A DNA stretch of 64,000 nt from CAMLOF01 sp041913045 (GCA_041913045.1 JAYSGB010000006.1:62001-126000); one strand, 5' to 3'; shown: positions 17,274-26,139, numbered from the stretch's first letter. Numbers and translations: made by a program. The notes: a model not told the origin generated them from the sequence alone.

Positions 17274-18419
17274 TCAGTTCTGGTTGCGCGGCGGCGTTCT
17301 GCGCGCCGGGGTGATGTGGAGCTGCATGCGCTGACCGCGCCGCAGCACTTCCAGTTCCGTAGGCTTTCCCGGTGTGAGTGCGGCCACCTTGCCAAGCAAT
17401 GAGGACACGTCCTTCACTGGCGCGCCCGCCACCGTGGCGATGACGTCACCGGGTTGGATTCCCGCTGCTGCGGCCGGGCCGTTTTGCAGCACGCCCGTGA
17501 TGATGACGCCGTCCTTGCTGTCAATGCCGAAATACTGGGCCAGCTCGGGCGTCAGGTCTTGGGGCTCCACGCCTATCCATCCTCGTGTCACAGCACCGTC
17601 GCGCACAATGGCTTCCATCACACTGCGCGCCGTAGAGGTAGGTATGGCGAAGCCAATGCCCATGGAGCCGCCGGAACGCGAGTAGATTGCCGTGTTGATG
17701 CCCATCAGCTGGCCGTTCACGTCCACCAGCGCGCCACCAGAATTGCCGGGGTTGATGGCTGCATCCGTCTGGATGAAGTTCTCGAAGGTATTGATGCCCA
17801 ATTGAGTGCGGCCTAGCGCGCTGACGATGCCGCTGGTCACGGTCTGGCCCACGCCGAAGGGGTTGCCGATCGCCAGCACCACATCGCCCACCTCCAACTG
17901 CTCCGAGTTGCCCAGGACGATGACTGGAAGATCCGGCAGTTCGATCTTCAGAATGGCAAGATCGGTCTCGGGGTCCGTGCCGATGATCGTGGCCTTCGAG
18001 CGGCGCCCATCGCTGAGTTGCACCTCGATTTCATCGGCTTCCTCCACCACGTGGTTGTTGGTGAGGATGTAGCCTTCGGGACTGACGATGACGCCAGAGC
18101 CCAGGCCGGACTGAGGCTGACTGTCGGGCTGGTCGCCAAAGAAGAAGCGGAACCAAGGGTCGTTCTGCTGGGCATTCGGTACGGCCGCTTTGCTGGTCGT
18201 GATGCTCACCACCGCAGGGGCCGCCGTCTTGGCAGCACCGCTGTAGCTGTTGGCGGCAACAGCCGGATCTCGCTCGTGCGTGCCTGACTCGAACACCGGC
18301 ACGATGGAGACCAAGGTGGGCTTGCGATGCAGCCACTGGGGCTTGAGCGTTGCGACGACAAAATAAGCCGCCAGCAAAACGGTGACGGCCTGGGAAAACA
18401 GCAGCCAGTAGCGCTTCAT
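17274..18419 (-). CDS. Membrane-anchored trypsin-like serine protease (DegS/HtrA family)
   Basis: A 381-residue protease with an N-terminal membrane anchor (residues about 5-22), a linker, a trypsin-like domain with catalytic His123 (NNHVVEEAD), Asp153 (ETDLAILK) and Ser227 (NPGNSGGALVD), and one C-terminal PDZ domain (residues about 285-370). One PDZ plus an uncleaved anchor is DegS-like, which would act in the periplasm on envelope-stress signalling or misfolded proteins. The start at 18419 has GGAG six bases upstream; an in-frame start 15 codons earlier is less likely. It converges on tatC and diverges from the DUF3149 gene. Confidence 0.92.
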   Translation of the reverse strand: MKRYWLLFSQAVTVLLAAYFVVATLKPQWLHRKPTLVSIVPVFESGTHERDPAVAANSYSGAAKTAAPAVVSITTSKAAVPNAQQNDPWFRFFFGDQPDSQPQSGLGSGVIVSPEGYILTNNHVVEEADEIEVQLSDGRRSKATIIGTDPETDLAILKIELPDLPVIVLGNSEQLEVGDVVLAIGNPFGVGQTVTSGIVSALGRTQLGINTFENFIQTDAAINPGNSGGALVDVNGQLMGINTAIYSRSGGSMGIGFAIPTSTARSVMEAIVRDGAVTRGWIGVEPQDLTPELAQYFGIDSKDGVIITGVLQNGPAAAAGIQPGDVIATVAGAPVKDVSSLLGKVAALTPGKPTELEVLRRGQRMQLHITPARRTPPRNQN

Positions 18420-18523
18420 GTGGCTCCAGATAAAGTCTTGAACAGCAGGCTTGACGTGGATCAACCCGATTGGGGCCGGACTTCGTTGAAATCAGAGCAT
18501 TACAACCCTGTCCGGAGTGAGGA

Positions 18524-18667
18524 ATGAAAGCAATTGTGGACCTTTTTTCCACCGATTACGGTCTGTTGAGCCTTGGTGTGCTGCTTTTCATCATCTTCAT
18601 GGCCTGGTGGTTCATGCGCTTCTTCTCCCGCAAGATGGCCGAGTCGGAAAAGAACAGCTCGTCCTGA
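18524..18667 (+). CDS. DUF3149 single-span membrane protein
   Basis: A 47-residue protein, shorter than common gene-finder cut-offs. MKAIVDLFSTDYGLLSLGV opens the protein, followed by a hydrophobic helix to WWFMRFF and a charged tail RKMAESEKN; this pattern is DUF3149, a family of unknown function in betaproteobacteria. The ATG has GGAG and GAGG-like sequence just upstream (TCCGGAGTGAGGA). It precedes the Nif3 gene by 33 bases and is divergent from the protease, so the 104-base gap between them should carry both promoters. Confidence 0.82.
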   Translation: MKAIVDLFSTDYGLLSLGVLLFIIFMAWWFMRFFSRKMAESEKNSSS

Positions 18668-18700
18668 TGGGGCCGCTCGCCAAGGGGTATCCTTGGTGGC

Positions 18701-19492
18701 ATGACGAACTCGGAATCTCTGTCTACGGCGGCCGGTTGCAGCCGCGAAGCCTTGCTACAGTCCTTCGACGCAGTTTTGGAGCCCTGGCGCTTCAAAGACT
18801 ACGGCCCGAATGGTCTGCAAGTGGAGGGGCGGGCGCAAGTACGCAGGCTGGTCAGCGGCGTCACCGCCAGCCGTGCCCTGATTGAGGCTGCAATTGCCTG
18901 TCAGGCGGACGCGATCTTCGTCCATCACGGCTTGTTCTGGCGTGGTCAAGACGGCCGGGTGACCGGCTGGATGAAGCAGCGCCTGGCACTGCTGCTTGAG
19001 CACGACATCAACCTGTACGCCTACCACCTGCCGTTGGACGCGCATCCCGTGCTTGGTAACAACGCTCAGCTTGGCTTGCGCCTGGGCATCCAGCCCTTGG
19101 AGGCTGGCTGGGGGCGGTTTGGTGAGCAAGAACTGGGCTTCATCGGCACACCGCCCGTGGATTCCGCCGTGGCTTTCGCCGAACACGTTCGTTCTGTTCT
19201 GGGGCGTCCCGTGACGTTGCTGGACACTGCATCAAGGCCATTGCGGCGTGTCGCGTGGTGTACGGGCGGGGCGCAAGGCTACTTCGAAGACGCGATTGCA
19301 GCAGGTGTGGACCTGTTCCTGACGGGCGAAATATCCGAGCCTCAGGCCCACTACGCGCGGGAATGCGGCGTGGCATTTCTTGCCTGCGGGCACCACGCCA
19401 CTGAACGCTACGGGGCCCCCGCTGTGGCGGCTAAGGCGGCGGCAGAGCTGGGTTTGTGGCACGAGTTCATTGATATCGATAACCCAGCATGA
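18701..19492 (+). CDS. Nif3-like dinuclear metal centre protein (YbgI/DUF34 family)
   Basis: A 263-residue protein of the Nif3 family, toroidal hexamers with two metal ions per subunit. FKDYGPNGLQVEGRAQVRRL, IFVHHGLFWRG with paired His ligands, the AYHLPLDAHP region and the C-terminal CGHHATERYG supply the metal site. Roles proposed for the family include GTP cyclohydrolase-like or metal-trafficking functions, none established here. The gene overlaps pdxA by four bases. Confidence 0.9.
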   Translation: MTNSESLSTAAGCSREALLQSFDAVLEPWRFKDYGPNGLQVEGRAQVRRLVSGVTASRALIEAAIACQADAIFVHHGLFWRGQDGRVTGWMKQRLALLLEHDINLYAYHLPLDAHPVLGNNAQLGLRLGIQPLEAGWGRFGEQELGFIGTPPVDSAVAFAEHVRSVLGRPVTLLDTASRPLRRVAWCTGGAQGYFEDAIAAGVDLFLTGEISEPQAHYARECGVAFLACGHHATERYGAPAVAAKAAAELGLWHEFIDIDNPA

Positions 19493-20502
19493 ACACCGGA
19501 CACCCTTCGCCAAAGCCTGTGGCTATCACCATGGGTGATCCCTCAGGCATCGGCCCCGAAATCGTTGCAGAAGTCTTCCGGCGCAAACCGGAGTGGTCAA
19601 ACCAATGCGTTGTCCTGGGCGATCTGGCCATCTTGCGCCGGGCTGCAGACGTCACGGGGGGGCTGTTGCCTGTGGCGGTGGTGAGTGGAGCTGAGGACGT
19701 CGCAAATCTTCCCCCGCGTTGTCTCCCAGTTTGGCCAGTGGTCAGTCTGCCCGAGCCTCCTGCGTGGGGGCAGATATCTGCCCAGGCCGGCCAGGTTGCT
19801 GCAGAGGCCATCGCGCTTGCCGCGCGGGCCGCGTTGCAGGGCGACGTGCGAGCTGTGGTTACTGCTCCCATTCACAAAGAAGCCCTTGCCGCCGCGGGAA
19901 TAACCCACCCCGGGCACACAGAGTACCTGCAGGCGCTTGCCGCCGGGCACCATGGCCTCAGTGTGCAAGACATGCCGGTGCGCATGATGCTGTCCAACGA
20001 CGAATTGCGCACCGTCCTGGTAAGTATCCACGTCTCGTTGCGGGACGCACTTGATGCGGTCACCCACGCCAACGTCTTGCAGACTCTGTGCATCACCCAT
20101 GCTCACTTCGCCAGGAGGGGCGCCACTCCCCGTATCGCCGTCGCCGGACTCAACCCGCATGCGGGCGAAGGCGGCATGTTTGGGCGGGAGGAGATCGATG
20201 TCATCGCGCCCGCGATTGCCGCTGCGCGGGCAGAAGGCATTGACGCCAGCGGCCCCTACGCGCCAGACACCGTTTTCATGCGTGCAAGGCGCGGCGAATT
20301 CGACGTGGTGCTGGCCATGTACCACGATCAGGGACTGATTCCGGTCAAGTACATGGGGCTGGAACACGGCGTCAACACGACGCTCGGCTTGCCATTCCTG
20401 CGCACCAGTCCTGATCACGGCACGGCCTTTGACCTTGCGGGAACCGGGCGGGCAGACCCCTCCAGCCTGATGGCTGCGATCGACGTAGCACTGTCTTGGT
20501 GA
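19489..20502 (+). CDS. pdxA: 4-hydroxythreonine-4-phosphate dehydrogenase
   Basis: A 337-residue NAD-dependent enzyme of DXP-dependent vitamin B6 synthesis. VAITMGDPSGIGPEI is the N-terminal substrate loop; the zinc-binding histidines lie in APIHKEALAAAG, in TEYLQAL-preceding GHTEY, and in VLAMYHDQGLIPVKYMG; TLGLPFLRTSPDHGTAFDLAG is the conserved C-terminal region. The ATG overlaps the Nif3 stop. The 113-base gap before petA is a likely promoter region for the bc1 operon. Confidence 0.96.
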   Translation: MNTGHPSPKPVAITMGDPSGIGPEIVAEVFRRKPEWSNQCVVLGDLAILRRAADVTGGLLPVAVVSGAEDVANLPPRCLPVWPVVSLPEPPAWGQISAQAGQVAAEAIALAARAALQGDVRAVVTAPIHKEALAAAGITHPGHTEYLQALAAGHHGLSVQDMPVRMMLSNDELRTVLVSIHVSLRDALDAVTHANVLQTLCITHAHFARRGATPRIAVAGLNPHAGEGGMFGREEIDVIAPAIAAARAEGIDASGPYAPDTVFMRARRGEFDVVLAMYHDQGLIPVKYMGLEHGVNTTLGLPFLRTSPDHGTAFDLAGTGRADPSSLMAAIDVALSW

Positions 20503-20615
20503 CAAGCACGGGAAAATCGGTTGTTACGCTCCGCTACAATTCGAGATGACCCTCGGTGGCACTGCGTGCTTCTGCAGGGAGACCAATTGTCTAGCCAAGT
20601 CATTGAAAGATCCCC

Positions 20616-21212
20616 ATGAGCGAAGCAACCGTAGACAACGGCCGCCGAACCTGGCTGATCACCTCGTGCGCCATGGGCGGCGTGGGAGCAGCCGCCGTAG
20701 CCGTACCTTTCGTCAGCTCTTTTCAGCCGTCCGAGCGCGCCAAGGCGGCAGGTGCAGCGGTAGAGGTAGATGTCTCCGCTCTGCAGCCGGGCGAAAAAAT
20801 GGTGGTCGAATGGCGCGGCAAGCCAGTCTGGATCCTGCGCCGCACGCCCGAGCAGCTGGCCACCCTGGAAAAGGACGAGGCTGACCTGGCCGATCCGAAT
20901 TCCGACCGCAAGGCTTACCCCACGCCGGGTTACGCCAAGAACCGCCACCGCTCGATCAAGCCCGAGTACTTCATCGGCATCGGTATCTGCTCCCACCTGG
21001 GTTGCTCCCCTTCGGACAAGTTTCAAACAGGTCCGCAGCCTTCGCTGCCCGACAACTGGATGGGCGGCTTCCTCTGCCCCTGCCACGGCTCCACCTTCGA
21101 CCTGGCCGGCCGCGTATTCAAGAACAAGCCCGCGCCCGACAACCTCGAGGTTCCGCCGCACTACTACGTGTCTGACACGGTGGTGCTGATCGGTGAAGAA
21201 CCCAAGGCCTGA
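20616..21212 (+). CDS. petA: Ubiquinol-cytochrome c reductase iron-sulfur (Rieske) subunit
   Basis: A 198-residue Rieske protein of the cytochrome bc1 complex. The two cluster-binding loops are present: CSHLGC at residues 125-130 and CPCHGS starting at 154, supplying two Cys and two His. The N-terminus DNGRRTWLITSCAMGGVGAAA has a twin-arginine motif followed by the membrane helix, so it is a probable Tat substrate. It is first of three collinear subunit genes, 22 bases ahead of petB. Confidence 0.97.
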   Translation: MSEATVDNGRRTWLITSCAMGGVGAAAVAVPFVSSFQPSERAKAAGAAVEVDVSALQPGEKMVVEWRGKPVWILRRTPEQLATLEKDEADLADPNSDRKAYPTPGYAKNRHRSIKPEYFIGIGICSHLGCSPSDKFQTGPQPSLPDNWMGGFLCPCHGSTFDLAGRVFKNKPAPDNLEVPPHYYVSDTVVLIGEEPKA

Positions 21213-21234
21213 CCAGTAACTGCCGAGGAACAAC

Positions 21235-22671
21235 ATGGCTGCAGAATTCAAAGAACTCCCGCCGAACGCCACGGCTGGCGCCAAGCTCACCAACTGGTTT
21301 GAAAACCGTTTCCCGACTGCATTCGACGCTTATCGCGTGCACATGTCGGAGTACTACGCTCCGAAGAACTTCAACTTCTGGTACATCTTCGGTTCGCTGG
21401 CGCTGCTGGTGCTGGTGATCCAGATCGTGACCGGCATCTTCCTGGTGATGCACTACAAACCCGACGCCTCGCTCAATGGCGCGGGTGTGCCGGTGGCCTT
21501 CGCCAGCGTCGAATACATCATGCGTGATGTGCCTTGGGGCTGGCTGATCCGCTACATGCACTCCACGGGCGCCTCTGCGTTCTTCGTGGTGGTCTACCTC
21601 CACATGTTCCGTGGTCTCATCTACGGTTCCTACCGCAAGCCGCGTGAACTGGTGTGGGTCTTTGGCTGCGCCATCTTCCTGGTGCTGATGGCCGAAGCCT
21701 TCATGGGCTACCTGCTGCCCTGGGGCCAGATGTCCTACTGGGGCGCACAGGTGATCGTGAACCTGTTCTCCGCCATCCCCTTCATCGGCCCTGATCTGGC
21801 GATTCTGATCCGTGGCGACTTCGTCGTGGGCGACGCCACGCTGAACCGCTTCTTCAGCTTCCACGTGATCGCCGTGCCGCTGGTCCTGCTGGGCCTGGTG
21901 GTGGCGCACTTGCTGGCACTGCACGACGTGGGTTCCAACAACCCCGACGGCGTGGAAATCAAAGGCCCGAACGCTCCCAAGGATGCCAAAGGCCACCCGC
22001 TCGATGGCGTGCCTTTCCACCCGTACTACACGGTGCACGACGTGTTCGGCGTGACTGTTTTCCTGATGGTGTTCTCCGCCATTGTGTTCTTCGCGCCTGA
22101 GTTCGGTGGCTACTTCCTGGAGTTCAACAACTTCATCCCGGCCGACCCGCTGAAGACCCCGCCGCACATCGCGCCGGTCTGGTACTTCACGCCCTTCTAC
22201 TCCATGCTGCGCGCCATCACCACCGAGATGATGTACGTGCTCATCGCCTGCGTCGTGCTGGGTGCCTTGCTCGGGGTTGCCAAGGCCAAGGCTGGTGCTG
22301 CCGTCAAAGGTGGCATCGTGGTGGCGGCCGTTGTCGTTGCAGCCCTCATGCTGTCGATTGATGCCAAGTTCTGGGGTGTTGTGGCCATGGGTGGCGCTGT
22401 CGTCATCCTGTTCTTCCTGCCTTGGCTTGACAACTGCGCGGTCAAGTCCATCCGCTACCGTCCTAGCTGGCACATCTACCTGTACACCGTGTTCGTGATC
22501 AACTTCCTGATCCTGGGCTACCTGGGTGTGCTGCCCCCGTCGCCAGTGGGTGAGCGCGTGTCTCAAGTGGGAACGCTCTTCTACTTCGGTTTCTTCCTGC
22601 TGATGCCTTGGTGGAGCCGTCTGGGCCAATGCAAGCCCGAGCCGACTCGTGTGACCTTCACCCCCCACTGA
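21235..22671 (+). CDS. petB: Cytochrome b of the bc1 complex
   Basis: A 478-residue membrane protein, full-length cytochrome b with fused N- and C-terminal parts. Heme-ligand histidines occur in WLIRYMHSTGASAFF, YLHMFRGLIYGSY, FFSFHVIAVP and VAHLLALHDVG. WGAQVIVNLFSAIP and the PEWY-equivalent PVWYFTPFYSML form the quinol-oxidation region. It carries the C-terminal extra helices (KAKAGAAVKGGIVVAAVV onward) seen in betaproteobacteria. petC follows after 25 bases. Confidence 0.97.
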   Translation: MAAEFKELPPNATAGAKLTNWFENRFPTAFDAYRVHMSEYYAPKNFNFWYIFGSLALLVLVIQIVTGIFLVMHYKPDASLNGAGVPVAFASVEYIMRDVPWGWLIRYMHSTGASAFFVVVYLHMFRGLIYGSYRKPRELVWVFGCAIFLVLMAEAFMGYLLPWGQMSYWGAQVIVNLFSAIPFIGPDLAILIRGDFVVGDATLNRFFSFHVIAVPLVLLGLVVAHLLALHDVGSNNPDGVEIKGPNAPKDAKGHPLDGVPFHPYYTVHDVFGVTVFLMVFSAIVFFAPEFGGYFLEFNNFIPADPLKTPPHIAPVWYFTPFYSMLRAITTEMMYVLIACVVLGALLGVAKAKAGAAVKGGIVVAAVVVAALMLSIDAKFWGVVAMGGAVVILFFLPWLDNCAVKSIRYRPSWHIYLYTVFVINFLILGYLGVLPPSPVGERVSQVGTLFYFGFFLLMPWWSRLGQCKPEPTRVTFTPH

Positions 22672-22696
22672 TGAGCCAGCCAACAGGAGAAACGAC

Positions 22697-23452
22697 ATGA
22701 AAAAATGGATTGCTGGTTGCCTGGTGGCCCTGGGTCTGGTGTCTAACGCCATGGCCGCTGGTAGCAACTTTCCGCTCGACAAGGCGCCCAAGCTGACCAA
22801 CGACATGGCAGCGCTGCAAAACGGTGCCAAGATCTTCGTCAACCACTGCTTGAATTGCCACTCGGCTTCTTTCGTGCGCTACAACCGTCTGACCGAAATT
22901 GGCTTGACGGAAAAGCAGATCAAGGAAAACCTGATGTTCACCACCGACAAGGTGGGGGACACCATGAAGGCCTCGATCAATCCGCAGCAGGCCAAGGAGT
23001 GGTTCGGTGCAACGCCGCCTGACCTCACCTTGGTGGCGCGTTCTCGCGCCAGCGGCGCCGGTAGCGGCCCGGATTACCTGTACACCCTGCTGCGTACCTA
23101 CTACCGCGACGACACCAAGGCCACCGGCTGGAACAACATGGCCTTCCCCAGCGTTGCCATGCCGCATCCCCTGTGGCAATTGCAGGGTGAGCGTCGTCCG
23201 GTTTTCGAGAAGGTCGAAAGCCACGGTCACGAGGTGGAAGTCCTTCGCGGCTGGGAGCAGGTCAAGGAAGGCTCGATGACGCAGGCTGAGTACGACCGTA
23301 CCGTTGCCGAGTTGGTGGCTTTCCTCGAATGGGCGGCAGAGCCCGGTCAGAATGCGCGCATTCGCTTGGGTGTCTGGGTTCTGATCTTCCTGGGTGTGTT
23401 CGTGCTCGTCGCCTGGCGCCTGAACGCGGCCTACTGGAAAGACGTCAAGTAA
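22697..23452 (+). CDS. petC: Cytochrome c1
   Basis: A 251-residue membrane-anchored c-type cytochrome. A signal peptide ends near residue 20 (NAMAAG), the heme motif is CLNCH at residues 51-55, and NNMAFPSVAMPHPLWQ contains the methionine axial ligand region. A single C-terminal helix (LGVWVLIFLGVFVLVAWRL) anchors it with its heme domain in the periplasm. A strong hairpin terminator follows before the sspA-like gene. Confidence 0.97.
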   Translation: MKKWIAGCLVALGLVSNAMAAGSNFPLDKAPKLTNDMAALQNGAKIFVNHCLNCHSASFVRYNRLTEIGLTEKQIKENLMFTTDKVGDTMKASINPQQAKEWFGATPPDLTLVARSRASGAGSGPDYLYTLLRTYYRDDTKATGWNNMAFPSVAMPHPLWQLQGERRPVFEKVESHGHEVEVLRGWEQVKEGSMTQAEYDRTVAELVAFLEWAAEPGQNARIRLGVWVLIFLGVFVLVAWRLNAAYWKDVK

Positions 23453-23482
23453 GCCCCATCTGGCCTCAAGGGCCAGATCGAC

Positions 23483-23535
23483 ACAGTGGTTTTGCCGTGC
23501 CCTGCGGGGCAAAAACGGCAATCCACTGTTTTTTG
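23483..23535 (+). terminator. Branched or extended intrinsic terminator after petC
   Basis: ACAGTGG (23483-23489) pairs with CCACTGT (23523-23529), inside which TTGCCGT (23492-23498) pairs with ACGGCAA (23515-23521), inside which GCCC pairs with GGGC. A T-rich run follows (23529-23537). A separate perfect hairpin with eight-base arms precedes it at 23458-23478. Together they should end petABC transcripts before sspA, though no separate sspA promoter was identified in the short gap. Confidence 0.75.
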
Positions 23536-23559
23536 TTTTGTGATTGAGGAGAGACCGCC

Positions 23560-24171
23560 ATGATGGTTCTGTATTCGGGTACCACCTGTCCCTATTCCCA
23601 CCGCTGCCGTTTCGTGCTGTTCGAGAAGGGCATGGACTTCGAGATCCGCGACGTGGATCTGTACAACAAGCCAGAGGACATCGCGGTCATGAACCCCTAC
23701 GGCCAGGTGCCCATTCTGGTTGAGCGCGACCTGATTCTGTACGAGTCAAACATCATCAATGAGTACATTGATGAACGCTTCCCGCACCCCCAGCTGATGC
23801 CTGGTGATCCGGTGGACCGTGCCCGCGTGCGTCTTTTCCTGCTCAACTTTGAAAAAGAGCTGTTCACGCATGTGTCGGTGCTGGAATCCCGCACCACCAA
23901 GGGGAATGACAAGGCTATCGAGAAGGCCAAGAGCCATATTCGCGACCGCCTGACGCAGTTGGCCCCTGTGTTCCTGAAGAACAAGTACATGCTGGGTGAC
24001 AACTTCTCCATGCTTGATGTGGCGATTGCGCCGCTGTTGTGGCGCCTGGATCACTACGGCATTGAACTGAGCAAGAACGCTGCGCCGCTGCTGAAGTACG
24101 CGGAGCGCATCTTCTCGCGTCCGGCCTACATCGAAGCGCTGACGCCTTCCGAGAAAGTGATGCGCAAGTAA
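23560..24171 (+). CDS. sspA: Stringent starvation protein A homologue (GST-fold)
   Basis: A 203-residue glutathione S-transferase-fold protein. The N-terminal thioredoxin-like domain starts VLYSGTTCPYSHRCRFVLFEKG and contains the cis-Pro region GQVPILVERDLILYESNII; the rest is helical. SspA associates with RNA polymerase during starvation rather than acting as a transferase. The adjacent sspB gene supports that assignment. Two consecutive ATG codons (23560, 23563) follow GAGGAGAGA; either could be used. Confidence 0.9.
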   Translation: MMVLYSGTTCPYSHRCRFVLFEKGMDFEIRDVDLYNKPEDIAVMNPYGQVPILVERDLILYESNIINEYIDERFPHPQLMPGDPVDRARVRLFLLNFEKELFTHVSVLESRTTKGNDKAIEKAKSHIRDRLTQLAPVFLKNKYMLGDNFSMLDVAIAPLLWRLDHYGIELSKNAAPLLKYAERIFSRPAYIEALTPSEKVMRK

Positions 24172-24177
24172 GCGCAG

Positions 24178-24666
24178 ATGCTTGCCATGAGCCAGGACGA
24201 CACCCCTTCCACCCGGCCGTACCTCATCCGTGCGTTGCACGAGTGGTGTAGCGACAACGGTTTCACGCCTTACCTGGCGGTGGCCGTTGACGCGTCTGTG
24301 CAGGTGCCGCGCGAATTCGTTAAGAACAACGAAATCGTGCTCAACACCAGTTTTGATGCCACGAGCAACCTGCGCCTGGGCAACGATTTCGTCGAGTTCA
24401 AGGCGCGCTTCGGCGGCGTTGCTCGCGAGGTGGTCGTGCCGGTGGATCATGTCGTCGCCATCTATGCGCGTGAAAACGGGCAGGGCATGGCTTTTCCGGC
24501 TCCTGCGCCTGCTGTTGATGCGTCTGAGCCGCAGGCTCCAACAATTCATGCTGGCAAAGGGCTTCAGGTCGTACCCGGTATGGCGGAAGATGGGAACGAG
24601 CCACCCGAACCGCCGCAGGGGCCAGGAAATGCAGGGGGGCGACCAACCCTCAAGCGAGTCAAGTAG
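24178..24666 (+). CDS. sspB: ClpXP protease specificity-enhancing factor SspB
   Basis: A 162-residue adaptor delivering ssrA-tagged proteins to ClpXP. The folded domain begins STRPYLIRALHEWCSDNGFTPY and ends around MAFPAP. A flexible proline-rich linker follows, then the C-terminal basic ClpX-tethering peptide GRPTLKRVK. ATG codons at 24178 and 24187 are both possible; the second matches the usual N-terminus more closely. It lies six bases after sspA. Confidence 0.93.
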   Translation: MLAMSQDDTPSTRPYLIRALHEWCSDNGFTPYLAVAVDASVQVPREFVKNNEIVLNTSFDATSNLRLGNDFVEFKARFGGVAREVVVPVDHVVAIYARENGQGMAFPAPAPAVDASEPQAPTIHAGKGLQVVPGMAEDGNEPPEPPQGPGNAGGRPTLKRVK

Positions 24667-24678
24667 AATCTTGGCTGC

Positions 24679-24754
24679 GCCGCTTTAGCTCAGTTGGTAG
24701 AGCAACCGCCTTGTAAGCGGTAGGTCGTCAGTTCGAATCCGACAAGCGGCACCA
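24679..24754 (+). tRNA. tRNA-Thr (anticodon TGT)
   Basis: A complete 76-base cloverleaf: acceptor arms GCCGCTT and AAGCGGC, a D-arm in TAGCTCAGTTGGTAGAGCA, an anticodon stem ACCGC/GCGGT with loop CTTGTAA giving anticodon TGT, a T-arm with GTTCGAATCC, discriminator A and an encoded CCA end. It reads ACA codons and, with wobble, other Thr codons. No duplicated 3' end nearby suggests an integrated element. Confidence 0.97.
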
Positions 24755-24757
24755 TTC

Positions 24758-24781
24758 AAAGCCCGGTACGTCCGGGCTTTT
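24758..24781 (+). terminator. Intrinsic terminator after tRNA-Thr
   Basis: AAAGCCCGG (24758-24766) pairs with CCGGGCTTT (24772-24780), loop TACGT, then T. The symmetric A and T flanks mean it can also end transcription from the convergent DUF721 gene. Confidence 0.85.
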
Positions 24782-24798
24782 CTGTTTCGGCAAGGTGT

Positions 24799-25083
24799 TC
24801 AGCGCAGCCGGACCTTGATGCGCAACTGTGTGATGGTTTGGCCGTTGGTGCGCAGGGCGGCGAGAAGCGCGGGCGTGAGTTGTTTCAGTTTGGTGCCCAC
24901 GGAGGGATTGCTCACCAGCAAACACCAACTGTGCTCCTCCACGGGCCCTGCCTGCACTTGCTGGCGCAACGCGGGAGGCAGGAGTGGGCGTATGACCTCC
25001 AGCATGTGCTGCGACAGACGAATCCGCTCCGCCACCTGGGCCAGGGCGGGAGATGCATTGACGGCTTGCTGCAGACTGAACAT
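24799..25083 (-). CDS. DUF721 (DciA-like) protein
   Basis: A 94-residue protein starting at the ATG at 25081-25083; an upstream TTG at 25132-25134 is rejected. The pattern (an N-terminal helix, LSQHMLEVIRPLLPPALRQQVQAG, then WCLLVSNPSVGTKLKQLTPALLAAL and a basic end) is that of DUF721, whose DciA members load the replicative helicase in bacteria lacking DnaC. This is a short version, so helicase loading is only suggested. It diverges from hemC with a 75-base gap. Confidence 0.72.
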   Translation of the reverse strand: MFSLQQAVNASPALAQVAERIRLSQHMLEVIRPLLPPALRQQVQAGPVEEHSWCLLVSNPSVGTKLKQLTPALLAALRTNGQTITQLRIKVRLR

Positions 25084-25158
25084 TCCCCGATTATCGTTTG
25101 CGGGCGCCTGCGATACGGTGCATGCTAGGATCAATGGTTTGTCCCAGGGGTATTCGCC

Positions 25159-26139
25159 GTGTCTTCCGCTCCCGCTTCTTCGCCTTCGTTGTCTCTCACC
25201 ATTGCCACACGCGAAAGCCGTTTGGCGTTATGGCAGGCACAACACGTGAAGGCCCTGCTGGAAGCACTCGGCCATCAGGTGACGCTGCTGGGCATGACAA
25301 CCAAGGGCGACCAGATACTGGACCGCGCGCTCAGCAAGGTCGGGGGCAAGGGGCTCTTCGTCAAGGAGCTGGAGGTGGCGCTGGAAGAGGGGCGAGCCGA
25401 CCTGGCGGTGCATTCGCTCAAGGACGTTCCCATGGAACTGCCTTCAGGCTTTGAGTTGGCCTGTGTGATGGAGCGGGAAGACCCGCGCGACGCGTGGGTT
25501 TCTGCTCAATGCGCAAATCTCGCCGATCTACCGCGCGATGCGGTGGTTGGAACGTCCAGCCTCAGACGTGTCGTGCTGCTGCGAGATGCACTGTCGGCTC
25601 TGGGGCGTGAAGATGTGCGAATCGAGCCTTTGAGGGGCAATCTGGACACCCGTCTGCGCAAGCTGGACGAGGGGCAGTACCAAGCCATTGTGCTGGCGGC
25701 GGCTGGGCTCAAGCGCCTGGGTCTGGAGCAGCGTATCAGGGCGATTTTCGAACCCGGGCAGATGTTGCCCGCAGCGGGTCAAGGCGCACTGGGTATTGAG
25801 GTGCGCACCGACCGCGCTGACGTGATTGCGGCGCTTGCTCCGTTGGCACACCGCCCGACATGGTGGGCTGTGGCTGCGGAGCGTGCAGTGTCCCGTGCGA
25901 TGGGAGGCAGCTGCTCCATGCCGTTGGCGGCTTTCACGACTTGGCTTGGCGAACCCGCGCAGTCCGGGGCGAGCCTCAGGCTTGATGCCGCCTGGGGTGA
26001 CCCTGATGGCCGAACCGGCCTGGTGCGGGTTCAGGCCGAGTCAGTGGTGACTTCATTGGGTGATGCAGATGCCTTGGGCCAGCGCGCAGCTACCTTGCTG
26101 CGTCAAGCTGGTGCGCGTGGCGCTGGCGAATTGGCATGA
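25159..26139 (+). CDS. hemC: Porphobilinogen deaminase (hydroxymethylbilane synthase)
   Basis: A 326-residue enzyme joining four porphobilinogens into the linear tetrapyrrole for heme. TIATRESRLALWQAQHVK, LKDVPMELPSGFEL, GTSSLRRVVLLRD and GALGIEVRTDR are conserved. The dipyrromethane cofactor cysteine is in MGGSCSMPLAAF. hemD follows with a four-base overlap, so the next two steps are coupled. Confidence 0.97.
   Translation: MSSAPASSPSLSLTIATRESRLALWQAQHVKALLEALGHQVTLLGMTTKGDQILDRALSKVGGKGLFVKELEVALEEGRADLAVHSLKDVPMELPSGFELACVMEREDPRDAWVSAQCANLADLPRDAVVGTSSLRRVVLLRDALSALGREDVRIEPLRGNLDTRLRKLDEGQYQAIVLAAAGLKRLGLEQRIRAIFEPGQMLPAAGQGALGIEVRTDRADVIAALAPLAHRPTWWAVAAERAVSRAMGGSCSMPLAAFTTWLGEPAQSGASLRLDAAWGDPDGRTGLVRVQAESVVTSLGDADALGQRAATLLRQAGARGAGELA

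Noticed and set aside
21118..22842. A long minus-strand open frame opposite petA-petB-petC
   Set aside because: Low-complexity His/Gln/Glu-rich translation with no domain; petB on the plus strand is unmistakable.
24679..24798. tRNA-Thr as an integration site of a genomic island
   Set aside because: No duplicated tRNA end, integrase gene or change in gene content is seen next to it; the following genes are ordinary core genes.
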